Assembly: GCA_022578605.1 (NCBI GenBank)
Contig: MU394056.1
Span: 868,001 to 932,000, forward strand
Length of the DNA: 64,000 bases
Reading direction: 5' to 3'
Source of the DNA: Camillea tinctor
Taxonomy: Eukaryota; Ascomycota; Sordariomycetes; Xylariales; Xylariaceae
The notes under the pieces were generated by a model. That model made no database searches, was not told where the DNA came from, and saw nothing but the letters and a program-made list of their open reading frames with translations. How positions within the stretch are numbered: position 1 is the stretch's first letter; the number at the start of each line of letters is the position of its first letter. Shown in pieces: positions 33,731 through 42,940 of the stretch. The position numbers and the translations under genes are program-made.

Positions 33731-34413
33731 TATTATGATTTTATGTACTTAGAACATCAAGACGCTTCTAGGTGTAAACACGTTAACAAGGGGAGCCAAA
33801 TATATCCTTTATCACCATCTTGCTCCTCTGGCTTGTATAATACTCGGCATAGTAGATCCTAGCCGATTCATCAAACCCCTCCACTCTACCCCTCCGTTCT
33901 ACGGCATTGCAACCGCTGGGTGCTACGTAAAGTCACGGCATACAAACCCCCTGCACCAAGGGTCTTTGACACGACCACCATTTCTTATCACATCCAGCGG
34001 GGTGGAAACTAACTGGGGTCACTAGTCTGCAGCTTGGCTGATGTCGAACCTGCAAGATCGGAAAGCCACCCGATTGTAACTACTAACACAGAACCTCGCT
34101 GATGCAATTTGGCGAGTTACCGGAACAGGCAGTATTCGTTAGAGCGATAAGAGAGGGAGCACACGGCTGTTCAAACTTCAGACGACGATGGAGTCTTGAC
34201 TTTTCGACTATCTACCTATTCGGGTACGCATGACCAATTGAAAAATCAAGGATGACAATTAAAGAAATTGTCATCATTTTCATGTTTCTGTTCCTTGACA
34301 GAAGTATGGTCCGATAACGATTGCCGTTCATCCCAGAGTCATTAGCCCCCTCCCTTATATAGGGAGTACTGAGTACTCCTTGGTGACATACATTCACATC
34401 AATAGCCTCTGTC
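33731..34413. promoter_or_regulatory. Divergent promoter between P5C dehydrogenase and the membrane-protein gene
   Basis: About 680 bp. Contains CCGG at about 34119 and GATA-like sequences (GCGATAAGAG at about 34145; CCGATAACG at about 34312). No gene recognised. Confidence 0.4.
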
Positions 34414-35330
34414 ATGGAAACGCCCGGCAGTGAGCTGCCATGGAAACCTCTGGTTGGGGATGTTACTGCTGCAGCCATAGCGGCCACAATAGTAACTCCT
34501 TCTATGGTGATCATTGATAGGTGCGTAGTCGCAAATCATTATTAGGAACCCAAGCAGCACCTAAGCTAATATCTTCACTTAGAGCTGTTGTTGAGAACAT
34601 AGTTCACAAGAAACCTCTTATTAGCTCGCTATGGGCTCGCACAAAACTTGCGGCAAGGCATCCCTTGCAACTGGTTATATGCCGGCCATTTGCAATCATG
34701 TGGATGCTCTATGCAGCTACGTATGGAACCGCAAGTGTGTCAGATACGCTTGCTAGACATTGGTTCAAAATCGCGCCCGAGACAATCACATTTGTTGCAA
34801 CGAGCGCGATCAACGTGCCTCTAGGGGTATGGAAAGACGTTCGATATGCTCAAATTTATGGGAATAAACCCGTCAAAGCTCGTGAAACTCCGCTCTCAAC
34901 ACCGGGAGCTATCAATAAACTCACTGCAACAAGCCAGGTGCCTACCGTACCTTTGCGCGGGGTACCAAGAGCGGCTGCTTTGGTTTTCTTAATAAGGGAC
35001 TGCTTTACTATATTCGGTTCAGTGACCTTACCCCCGAAGGTGTCCGGTCTCATCCCGGACAATCTCGGGTCCGGGAGACTGAGCAAAGAAACTATGTCGC
35101 AGCTGATGGTGCCCGTGCTGTCACAATTGGTGGCCTCCCCTATACATCTTGTTGGCCTAGATATGGTCAATAGACAGGAGCCTAGGATCTCATTGCGGAA
35201 CAGGGTATCCCATAACCAGGAAAGCCTGGTGCCGACCACTGTGATGCGCTCGCTTCGCATTTTACCATCGTTTGGTCTCGGTATCATTACGAATACTGAG
35301 ATGAGAAAGTTCTTTCATAACAATCTCTAA
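34414..35330 (+). CDS. Fungal membrane protein resembling a degenerate mitochondrial-carrier-like family, function unknown
   Basis: Exons 34414-34520 and 34583-35330, 284 aa; the splice (GTGCGT donor, CTTAG acceptor) produces TPSMVIIDRAVVENIV. Hydrophobic segments: about 18-34 (VTAAAIAATIVTPSMVI), about 66-88 (FAIMWMLYAATYGTASV), about 95-115 (ITFVATSAINVPLGVW), about 158-176 (AALVFLIRDCFTIFG), about 206-228, and near the C-terminus (LRILPSFGLGIITN). The spacing of paired helices with WKDVRYAQ between them resembles solute-carrier-like fungal proteins of the mitochondrial membrane, but the classical Px[DE]xx[KR] signatures are absent. It shares a promoter with P5C dehydrogenase, so a transport role for the pathway is possible. 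That role is inference only. Confidence 0.65.
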
Positions 35331-36050
35331 ATTCATAAGCAACATAACAGTATCAGGTAGAGTGTAAAAGTTCATATATTATTGAGGGTACGCGGTGTAT
35401 AAGGCACTTTTCCATCATAAATCAAAGACGGTTTTATTATGAGGAAGCTTTATATAATCTAACTAGTAAAACCATCACATGTGTAGATAGTAGAGCATGT
35501 CCATGTATTAGATACGAAAGTTTATATATTATATTTTTGACAAGCAGTAAACCATAACAAAAACACAAGCCGAGCACTCAATTTTGAATGAGTCTTGGGA
35601 TTATACCAGTTACAAAACTATTAAAATTACAAAATCAGCCTGATGGCCATTGCTAGCATATCTTATGGCATTACATAACGTGGATGTATAGAGAAATGGC
35701 ACATTTTCGTGCTTTGCGACTCCGGCATAGGTGGATCAAAATATAGTGTGCATTGGAGATCGGTTAACTTCCCGCGAAGCCAACCAAACCCCGGCAAAAA
35801 TCCCGAACTTTCTCCTAGTATGGGAGTTCGAAGTTGGGGGTGAGTGAACTATATTATTTTTAAAAGGGGTAGAAAAAGGGGTCACGCCGCAATTGCACTC
35901 CGTTACCAAGTTTGAGTTTACTCATCACATAATTTCTCTCTCTCATCTAGGGACATTGGGAGAACCTGAAGCGACAATAAAATTCATCATTGCATTGAAC
36001 ACTCTGAGGCCTAATTTTCATATCGCTCGTGTTATTGAGCTCAACACATC
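35331..36050. promoter_or_regulatory. Promoter region of the aldolase gene
   Basis: 720 bp, AT-rich on the left. Towards the gene it has CGG-N8-CCG (CGGTTAACTTCCCG at about 35761-35774) and CCGG tetramers at about 35712 and 35794, possible Zn2Cys6 sites. No gene seen. Confidence 0.4.
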
Positions 36051-36992
36051 ATGTCTGCGCCAAAACCTCCACCCAGCGGGATCTGGTGTCCAGCTGTCAC
36101 ATTTTTCGACCCTGATACCGACAACCTGGTTCCCGAGGCGCAGGCAAAATACTATTCCTATCTTTCGAAGAGTGGTTTGGCTGGTCTCGTGATCCTTGGC
36201 ACTAATGCTGAGACATTCTTGCTGACCCGCGAGGAGCGGAAGAAGCTGGTCCAAATTGCCCGAGAAGCGTGTCCATCCCTGCCGCTCATGGCTGGTGCCG
36301 GGGGACATTCAACACGACAAGTTCTGGAATACATTCAAGACGCAGCCGATGCCGATGCTAATTATGTCCTTGTACTCCCACCAGCGTATTTCGGCAAGGC
36401 CACCACGCCGGAGGTGATCGAGAACTTTTTCATCGATGTCGCCAACAAAAGCTCTCTGCCCATAGTTCTGTACAACTTTCCTGGGGTGTGCAACGGTGTT
36501 GATCTGGACTCAGCCACGATCGCAAAACTTGCTAAGCACGACAATATTGTTGGAGTTAAGCTCACTTGCGGATCAGTGGCTAAAATAACACGTCTCGCGG
36601 CCGAACTCTCGCCAGAGCGATTTGCAGTTTACGGAGGGCAGTCTGATTTCCTCATCGGAGGCCTGAGTGTTGGGTCTGCCGGGTGTATCGCGGCTTTTGC
36701 GAACGTTTTCCCCAAGACGATCGTGCAGATCTACAATCTTTACAAAGCTGGGAAGTTCAAAGAAGCATTGGAACTACACCAGAAGGCTGCCTTGGCGGAA
36801 CAGCCCTGCAAATCTGGAATCGCGGCTACGAAATATGCTGCAGCTATACATGCAGCAAAGGCCGCAGGCATCGAGAACGCCGCTCATCTATTGAAGCCAA
36901 GGCATCCATACTTAGAGCCATCAGAAGCGGCGGAGAAAGCAGTAGTTCAACAAATGGCCGAAGTCTCGGGTATTGAGCAGACTCTAGCATAG
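36051..36992 (+). CDS. DHDPS-superfamily aldolase, candidate 4-hydroxy-2-oxoglutarate aldolase
   Basis: Class I (Schiff-base) pyruvate-type lyase, single exon, 313 aa. Motifs: GLVILGTNAETFLLTREER (the phosphate-free substrate loop of the family), PLMAGAGGHSTRQ, VLPPAYFGK, VLYNFPGVCNG (catalytic Tyr), and NIVGVKLTCGSVAKI (Schiff-base Lys). The overall order matches human HOGA1, which splits 4-hydroxy-2-oxoglutarate to pyruvate and glyoxylate as the last step of hydroxyproline breakdown. No targeting peptide is present (MSAPKPPPSGIWCP), so it is probably cytosolic, unlike HOGA1. Alternatives within the same superfamily: the fungal 2-keto-3-deoxy-L-galactonate aldolase of galacturonate catabolism, or a pyrroline-4-hydroxy-2-carboxylate deaminase. 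Cluster context favours the first reading. Confidence 0.82.
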   Translation: MSAPKPPPSGIWCPAVTFFDPDTDNLVPEAQAKYYSYLSKSGLAGLVILGTNAETFLLTREERKKLVQIAREACPSLPLMAGAGGHSTRQVLEYIQDAADADANYVLVLPPAYFGKATTPEVIENFFIDVANKSSLPIVLYNFPGVCNGVDLDSATIAKLAKHDNIVGVKLTCGSVAKITRLAAELSPERFAVYGGQSDFLIGGLSVGSAGCIAAFANVFPKTIVQIYNLYKAGKFKEALELHQKAALAEQPCKSGIAATKYAAAIHAAKAAGIENAAHLLKPRHPYLEPSEAAEKAVVQQMAEVSGIEQTLA

Positions 36993-38278
36993 ACAGATAG
37001 ACACAATAAGAAAGTATAATCATCTGACTGCCTCGTATTTTTTTTTATAAAGAAAAAGGGGGCTGCATTACGTGTATGGTACGGTCCCTTGCGTCACTTG
37101 AGGCACGTTCTCATACTCGATATCTGGAAAATCCCGAAAATTATTACCTATCCCGAATAGAACTAAGCATTGGATTTAAGGGTTTTATCATTCACTAACT
37201 ATCAGTCCCAAAAGAAAGCCAGTGCTCATCACATTCCAACATTCTAAATTCCTATTGATTTATCAGTGATGTCAACTCCAGAGTAGAGTTGGTACATCCA
37301 GCCATGTAACTGATTAGTTAATCATATTCTTCATTATTAACTACCTACCTAGGTAGGTATACAATTATGTAAGTCAAAATCTAGCTACCTTAGTATGCCG
37401 ATTTTCTAGGACCTGGAATCATGACCATGGGTGTAACGTATCATGAATCTTGATATATAACTGGAGACAAACACTGGTCAAGACAGCCTATATATTCTTA
37501 TGAAACCTAATGGGATTCATATGGATCTTACTAAGACAAAATGATCTTATAAACGCCATATTAACTATACCTAGGTAAAGATCACATTCAAATGGTAACT
37601 AAAAGAACTATGGATGCTTACGGATGTCTGCTTGTCAGCCTGAAAATGATCAAATAGCGATGTAAAACTACTTCTAATGGAACAATAATCAAGACCCATA
37701 TAGAAAGGTAATATTAACATAGCTTATAGTGTCAACCACATATTTGCCTCGTTATCATAAGGGACAATAAACCTTTGTTACCCGAAACAGGGGCTCTTAG
37801 TCTCACATACAGATCCACCTGTGATATGGACATTACAATGCATCATCTGAGAGGATTGTCTTTACAGAGGTCTTATGATAACTAGTTGCATTATAATATT
37901 TCTGCTGCGGTAGTTTGAATGCCCCAAAGGGTTGTTTGGTAATTTTCTCTCAGTACGTACCTTCTATGTCGTGTGAATATAAATGTCACCAAGCAGCCAG
38001 TTTGATGGTATAGTTTGCAAGCAACTAATCCAAGGCACGATTCGTTCTGAAGCTCTATGAGAAGTCATATATCAACATAGTCTTCTCTTACTTTGACTTA
38101 ATAAGCAACTGCTACCACATTATAATCTTGCAACGTTTCGAAGATCCTCATATTTTTGCTGTTTTCCATATCATATTTATGGTAATCAAGCTCACTCTAA
38201 CTCCCGAACGATAATATCTTCCTTGACAAGCTACGAGCTAGATTCGAAGCAGGCATTATAATCCTTAATCCAACCCCG
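36993..38278. other. AT-rich spacer after the catabolic cluster
   Basis: About 1.3 kb with no plausible gene; long AT-rich stretches and CTAGGTAGGTA-type sequence near 37345. Marks the right-hand limit of the cluster as I read it. Confidence 0.5.
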
Positions 38279-39619
38279 GTGACGATCCAGGGAACCTATC
38301 CTATCCCATCCGAATTGCCCACTGCGTCTGGAGTGCACGGAGATCTGTTGAAATTGACAGAAAGTGTTTCCAGTGCTGAAATGGAGTCTCCATGTGACAC
38401 CAGCTACGACAAGGGTGTAAACCATGAAGGTTCGCCTAAGACCCATGGCATCAAAAAGATCTTGTACGTCCTCCCCTCTTATGTCAAAGCGTCTCTCGAA
38501 AAGGGGGAAGACGGATACAAGGGGACAGAGCGCTCTGCCGTTTATACTCTATCAGAGTTTGCTAGACGAGGAATAGAGACACATCTTATTGCGCCAAAAG
38601 GTTCCAATATCCAGGGTGTCGAGCTCCACGAATCATGTGATACACCACACTGGGACTTCAGCGATCCTAAGAACCCTATTACAGCACCAGCTGATAAACA
38701 GGAAGAGGTCCTGGATAAAACTATCCAGATGATGAAGCAGCTAGTCAAAGAGCTGAAGCCCGACGTGGTTGATTGCCACATCGCCCATAAAGAGAATATG
38801 GACCAGGCGCTATGGCACTTGCCAGTACCCAGTGTGGTGAATTTCCACGGACCTACGAAAGGCATGGAGGACCTCCGCAAAACCGCGCTCAAAACTCCAA
38901 GGCTGCCGGTGATTACCGTGTCGGAGCTGCAGCAAAAGTGCCTCCCGGGGCCTAACTATGTCGGTGTCGTGCCGAACGGCATGCCCAAGGATGTGATCCC
39001 ATTCCAAAAGACCGTGAGGAAGGTAAAACAGCTCGTCATGCTGGGTCGCCTATCGCCGAAGAAGGACTTCCCCCGCGGCATCGCTATCGCGAAGCGAGCG
39101 GGCATGCACCTTGTCATCGGCGGCACCCTGCTCAACGACCAGAGGGACCAGGATTATTTCAAGACCGTCCTAGATCCGCTGCTTAAGAAAGAAGCTGACC
39201 ACGTTACTCTGCGGGAGGATGTCGTCGAGTCGAACAAGGCCGAGTTCCTAGCGGGCAGCGAGGCGCTCCTCGCATTGACAAAGCGCAGTGCGGACGAGTG
39301 GGGCCCCGAGTATATTGAAGCCGATGGTATGCATATTACTGAGGCGTTGGCCGCAGGGGTGCCGGTCATCTGCGACTCCGGGGTCGACCCCTCGAAGGTG
39401 CCCGATGGCGTCGTCGGCTTCTACTGCAACAACGATGAAGAAATCTATGAGGCGCTGAAGAAAATCAACACCATCAGCGGTGATAACTGCCGTCGCCATT
39501 ACCTGGATAACTACACAGTCGATAAGGCGGTTGATAAGAGGCTGGAGATCTATGTGACATTGAAACGGGACTTCCAGTCCACGCACGATGAACCACACGT
39601 TCCCGAATCCTATAACTAG
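38279..39619 (+). CDS. Glycosyltransferase family 4-type protein
   Basis: Retaining GT-B fold transferase, single exon, 446 aa; no signal peptide. The N-terminal Rossmann half starts at KKILYVLPSYVKASLEKGEDG, with GTERSAVYTLSEFARRG and PDVVDCHIAHKENMD; the donor-binding half has VGVVPNGMPKDV, LVMLGRLSPKKDFPRGIAIA, HLVIGGT, and HITEALAAGVPVICDSG (the E-x7-E-type acceptor/donor helix, here ADGMHITEALAAG). Residues 1-55 are poorly conserved and likely disordered. Similar fungal proteins are annotated only as group 1 glycosyltransferases; donor sugar and acceptor are unknown. It has ordinary codon use and lies 1.3 kb beyond the aldolase, so membership in the amino-acid cluster is doubtful. Confidence 0.78.
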   Translation: MTIQGTYPIPSELPTASGVHGDLLKLTESVSSAEMESPCDTSYDKGVNHEGSPKTHGIKKILYVLPSYVKASLEKGEDGYKGTERSAVYTLSEFARRGIETHLIAPKGSNIQGVELHESCDTPHWDFSDPKNPITAPADKQEEVLDKTIQMMKQLVKELKPDVVDCHIAHKENMDQALWHLPVPSVVNFHGPTKGMEDLRKTALKTPRLPVITVSELQQKCLPGPNYVGVVPNGMPKDVIPFQKTVRKVKQLVMLGRLSPKKDFPRGIAIAKRAGMHLVIGGTLLNDQRDQDYFKTVLDPLLKKEADHVTLREDVVESNKAEFLAGSEALLALTKRSADEWGPEYIEADGMHITEALAAGVPVICDSGVDPSKVPDGVVGFYCNNDEEIYEALKKINTISGDNCRRHYLDNYTVDKAVDKRLEIYVTLKRDFQSTHDEPHVPESYN

Positions 39620-40850
39620 CAAGCTAATTGAGCGATGGGTGTTTATGTGGCTGCTCCGTAGGCTGGAGAGCCGGTTCTTTACGGGAGGGAAGTGAGCACA
39701 TTCAAGATCATCTCACAACGCTCCTGATAGTTCATATTAAGGAAGACTAGAGTAAAATGAGTGTTTCTCTTTTCCCATTTTCTTATATCATGGTAGTAGA
39801 ACTACCATAGTCGATGATTTACCAGGCTGAGCTTGGGTGTAATCTTTTTGATAATTGTTAATATAATCCACTCTAATCTTTGGACTTGTACGCTAGTTAT
39901 CTATTGTTTCCCCCTTTGTGTCGTGATTTCATATAAGATGTATAGTCAGCTGTGGCCCTTTGTAGTATATTGACTAGTTAGCTATTTGAACTTACATTTA
40001 CATTAGCAGTTATGACTAGTCACTAATACCTTTTTCCTTTTGTTCCCATCAATCATTGTTGTTTGTTTATTAATGGCTTTTCGAAACACTACCATTGTTC
40101 TTGCGGCCAACCCTTAAACAATACTAGTAGTATCCTATCTAGGTACTGACCATAGAATATATAAGTTACCCATGCTGCCGAGATATTCCCGAGCACCTAG
40201 GTCGTGATATCCTGCCAGCATCTCCGCACCGGGGATCTGTCTCGGCAGAAGTGGAGTCTCAATCAAGCCGCAGCCCTGCATACCGAACCGCTTCTGTGGG
40301 GAAAGTGAGGAGACATGGGTATTTGGATCAACTTCTGCCGCCCGGCGATAAACGAAAGCCCTCTAGTTGTAAGTCATAGCTCGGGCAAGTCGGAACCAGG
40401 CATACCCATGTCATCTCCCACGGCAATCCACCCATTTTCAAGGAACGAGTCACACCCTAGAGGAAAGGTTGTCAGCTTCGTACACCTGACCCATGTATCC
40501 TTTGCGTACATAGCGAGTTATCCACCATAGAGGATCCAGCAAGTGCTGTGATCTCCCCGCCCCTTTTATACCATCCCTAGATTACATCCATCACATACAT
40601 TCCGCGAACAGTAATCTACGCAATCAAGAAAATAAACAAAACACACAACATATCATAGAGGACAATTAGTCTCGGTATTACAAGCATTTTGATTGATGTA
40701 TTTTTGTTTTTTACATACTAACGAGATTGAAACAAGATACAGGTACAAGAACTAAAACAAGATACGGGGTATAAAAATAAAACAATGACAAAAAAAAAAA
40801 ACTACTTCGACATTTCATGTCCCAAATTTCAATCAACGACAACATTTGAC
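39620..40850. other. Intergenic spacer, no gene seen
   Basis: Convergent 3' regions of the glycosyltransferase and RING genes. AT-rich at both ends; a poly-A run at 40786-40801. Short frames near 40315 have no domain. Confidence 0.5.
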
Positions 40851-41702
40851 CTACCAGAAGAGACAATTGGCCTCACTCCATTCACGCATATTCCAAATAT
40901 CATTGAAAAGGCTCATCGCAGCCCTGGACATTATGTCTTGCCCCCGGTCTTGGAAGGCCGGTACGAAGTTGCCGGATGGTATTTCGGGGAGCGCAAGGTC
41001 ACTAACATAACGTGCATGCTCATACATCTGGTCCCGGGTGCAACTCCTACATGCCTCTGGTTCGCAACCACCTTCCGGTAAGGTGAGTGGTGTTTGCTGA
41101 TTGCGTGGTAACCTAATATCGTATGGTTGAACCGGTAAGACGTGCCCGCAATAATCATCGCGGTAGATGAGTTCAAAACGACACATCGGACAGCAGGGTA
41201 TCACTTCTTCCTCCTCCTGCGAGCTGACCCATTTCTCTAAACAGCTACTTCCGAACATATGACCACACGGTAGTACCGAAAGGGGTTCAACGGGATGATC
41301 TAGGACTCCCGGCCCCCTTGGCGCCACGCAGCATGGCATCTCGAGCCTGCTGCATTGGCATATTTGACATCGCAGATCTATTCGAACTGGATGTCCGTGC
41401 TCATCGATTCCCGTTTCGAAATACGGGGCGATATCGCTGAAAATCGAGACATCCTGGTCAGTAATCCAGTGGACAGGGGCGGGAATAGGCGGACTAACCC
41501 TCACGAGTCCCGGAGGTGGGCCGTTGGGAACACCGTGCCAAGAGCCCGGGGATACACCCGGAGGCAATTCGAGGACTTTTGGAGTTGACGAGGGGGATTG
41601 TTGGATAGGCTGGTTATACGGGTAGACGAAGTTCCCCTGAGCGTCCCAACTAGGTACGCCCTCGAGGTATGCAACCGTGTTCCGCAGCTCAGCTCTCTCC
41701 AT
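40851..41702 (-). CDS. RING-type zinc-finger protein (putative E3 ubiquitin ligase), copy 1
   Basis: Single exon, 283 aa. The RING lies at about 112-174: CQICQCS, then LPCGHMFGSSCLEKWVS, then CCPMC; a probable eighth-ligand set typical of RING-H2/HC. A second small zinc motif follows at about 213-220 (CEPEACRSCTRDQ). The N-terminal 80 residues are Pro-rich and probably disordered. No membrane segment. It shares its architecture, including PCGHxFG and a later C-x2-C, with the RING gene 6 kb downstream (47916-49184), suggesting a locally duplicated, fast-evolving family. Targets are unknown. Confidence 0.75.
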   Translation of the reverse strand: MERAELRNTVAYLEGVPSWDAQGNFVYPYNQPIQQSPSSTPKVLELPPGVSPGSWHGVPNGPPPGLVRVSPPIPAPVHWITDQDVSIFSDIAPYFETGIDEHGHPVRIDLRCQICQCSRLEMPCCVAPRGPGVLDHPVEPLSVLPCGHMFGSSCLEKWVSSQEEEEVIPCCPMCRFELIYRDDYCGHVLPVQPYDIRLPRNQQTPLTLPEGGCEPEACRSCTRDQMYEHARYVSDLALPEIPSGNFVPAFQDRGQDIMSRAAMSLFNDIWNMREWSEANCLFW

Positions 41703-42940
41703 TTTTCCCCACGTGTGATAGGCCCGTGAAGTAGGAGATGGTCGTTTCTAGGGATTGGATCTCTTCGACTTCACAGGTGATGATTGGCTATGAGAACAGT
41801 GAAATATGATGGGAAGACAAGTAGCATATTGACTGCTTTCTCAAGAGACTCAAGAGACTCAAGAGACATGCAGACCTATTTATGCCTTTGGTTTGGCTAA
41901 ATTATTTAGAAACATGTGAGATGTACCCATCAGGGTAAAATAGAACAATGTCCTTGTTAGATAGCTACTACTAATGCTGTTGATGAACATATACCTAACA
42001 ATCCTCTATCATCAGAGACAAAGAGGAGAGGCGTAGCGCTAGCCCTTTGTTGATCTATCCCAACTCTTCCATTGTCAAGTTTTCGAACTATATTCCCATC
42101 CCCTGTATAGGCGTTTGAAAAGGACGAATGATAACAAGTAGGTTATAGCATTGGCTCATAGGAGGGTCTATAAGGATTATCTTCCTACGTAGGTGTTCAT
42201 TCACACAATGTATAGTGTTTGAACAATACTGAAAAAAAGACAAGGCATTTTCTTGGATGCATCAAACACTCAACCACTACGTATGTGTTCAATGCTTCTT
42301 GTTTAGGTAGGTTTGTAAGTACCTGTTTTTATTGATAATGAACAATTATACAATAAAAAAAAGGAGATCCCCCTATGCTACCCATGATGTCACTGGTAGT
42401 TCAGGTACTGTAGGTAGCACGAACACCGGACTACCTAACTTACCAGACACCCGGGCACGCATTAGTGAATTTTATCTTTATTGCTTATATTCGCTAAGAG
42501 ATAGGAAGTAATTTATCCTTGCACTAGAGCTCTACCTAATCTTTGTGTATTAACCCCTGCCTGTATCAATATATGTGATAAGTCAATACTTAGGCACTAC
42601 GTAGCTATGAGTATTCACTACTCAGCAACCAGTAGCAAACATCGATGGGAGTATCTTTTTTTCCTTTTGTTTTAGGTAGATACCTACCCTCCTGTACCTT
42701 CTGTAATGCGCCGAGCTAATCTCTCGTTTACCCTTTCTTTTTTTTTTTTTGCCTTTCTTTTTGTAGGAAAAGTTCCGACTTTCTACACAGACTTTCCTTC
42801 TAAGATACCTAAACACTGAACATCTCCATCACTCTAACACTCATATCTGCATCTACCCCCAACATATTTCCTTTCTTTACTTGGCTGTATTATTCTGGTG
42901 CACCATAAACCTTGACTGCCACAGAGCACCTTCAACCACC
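41703..42940. promoter_or_regulatory. Divergent spacer between RING copy 1 and the kinase-like gene
   Basis: AT-rich, gene-free. Contains CTCAAGAGA direct repeats (about 41840-41863: CAAGAGACT three times) and a poly-T/A-rich segment (42738-42752). Leader of the kinase-like gene is C/CA-rich near 42840-42935. Confidence 0.4.

Noticed and set aside
38279..39619. Glycosyltransferase as a member of the hydroxyproline cluster
   Set aside because: No step of the pathway needs it and 1.3 kb of gene-free AT-rich DNA separates it; only position suggested a link.
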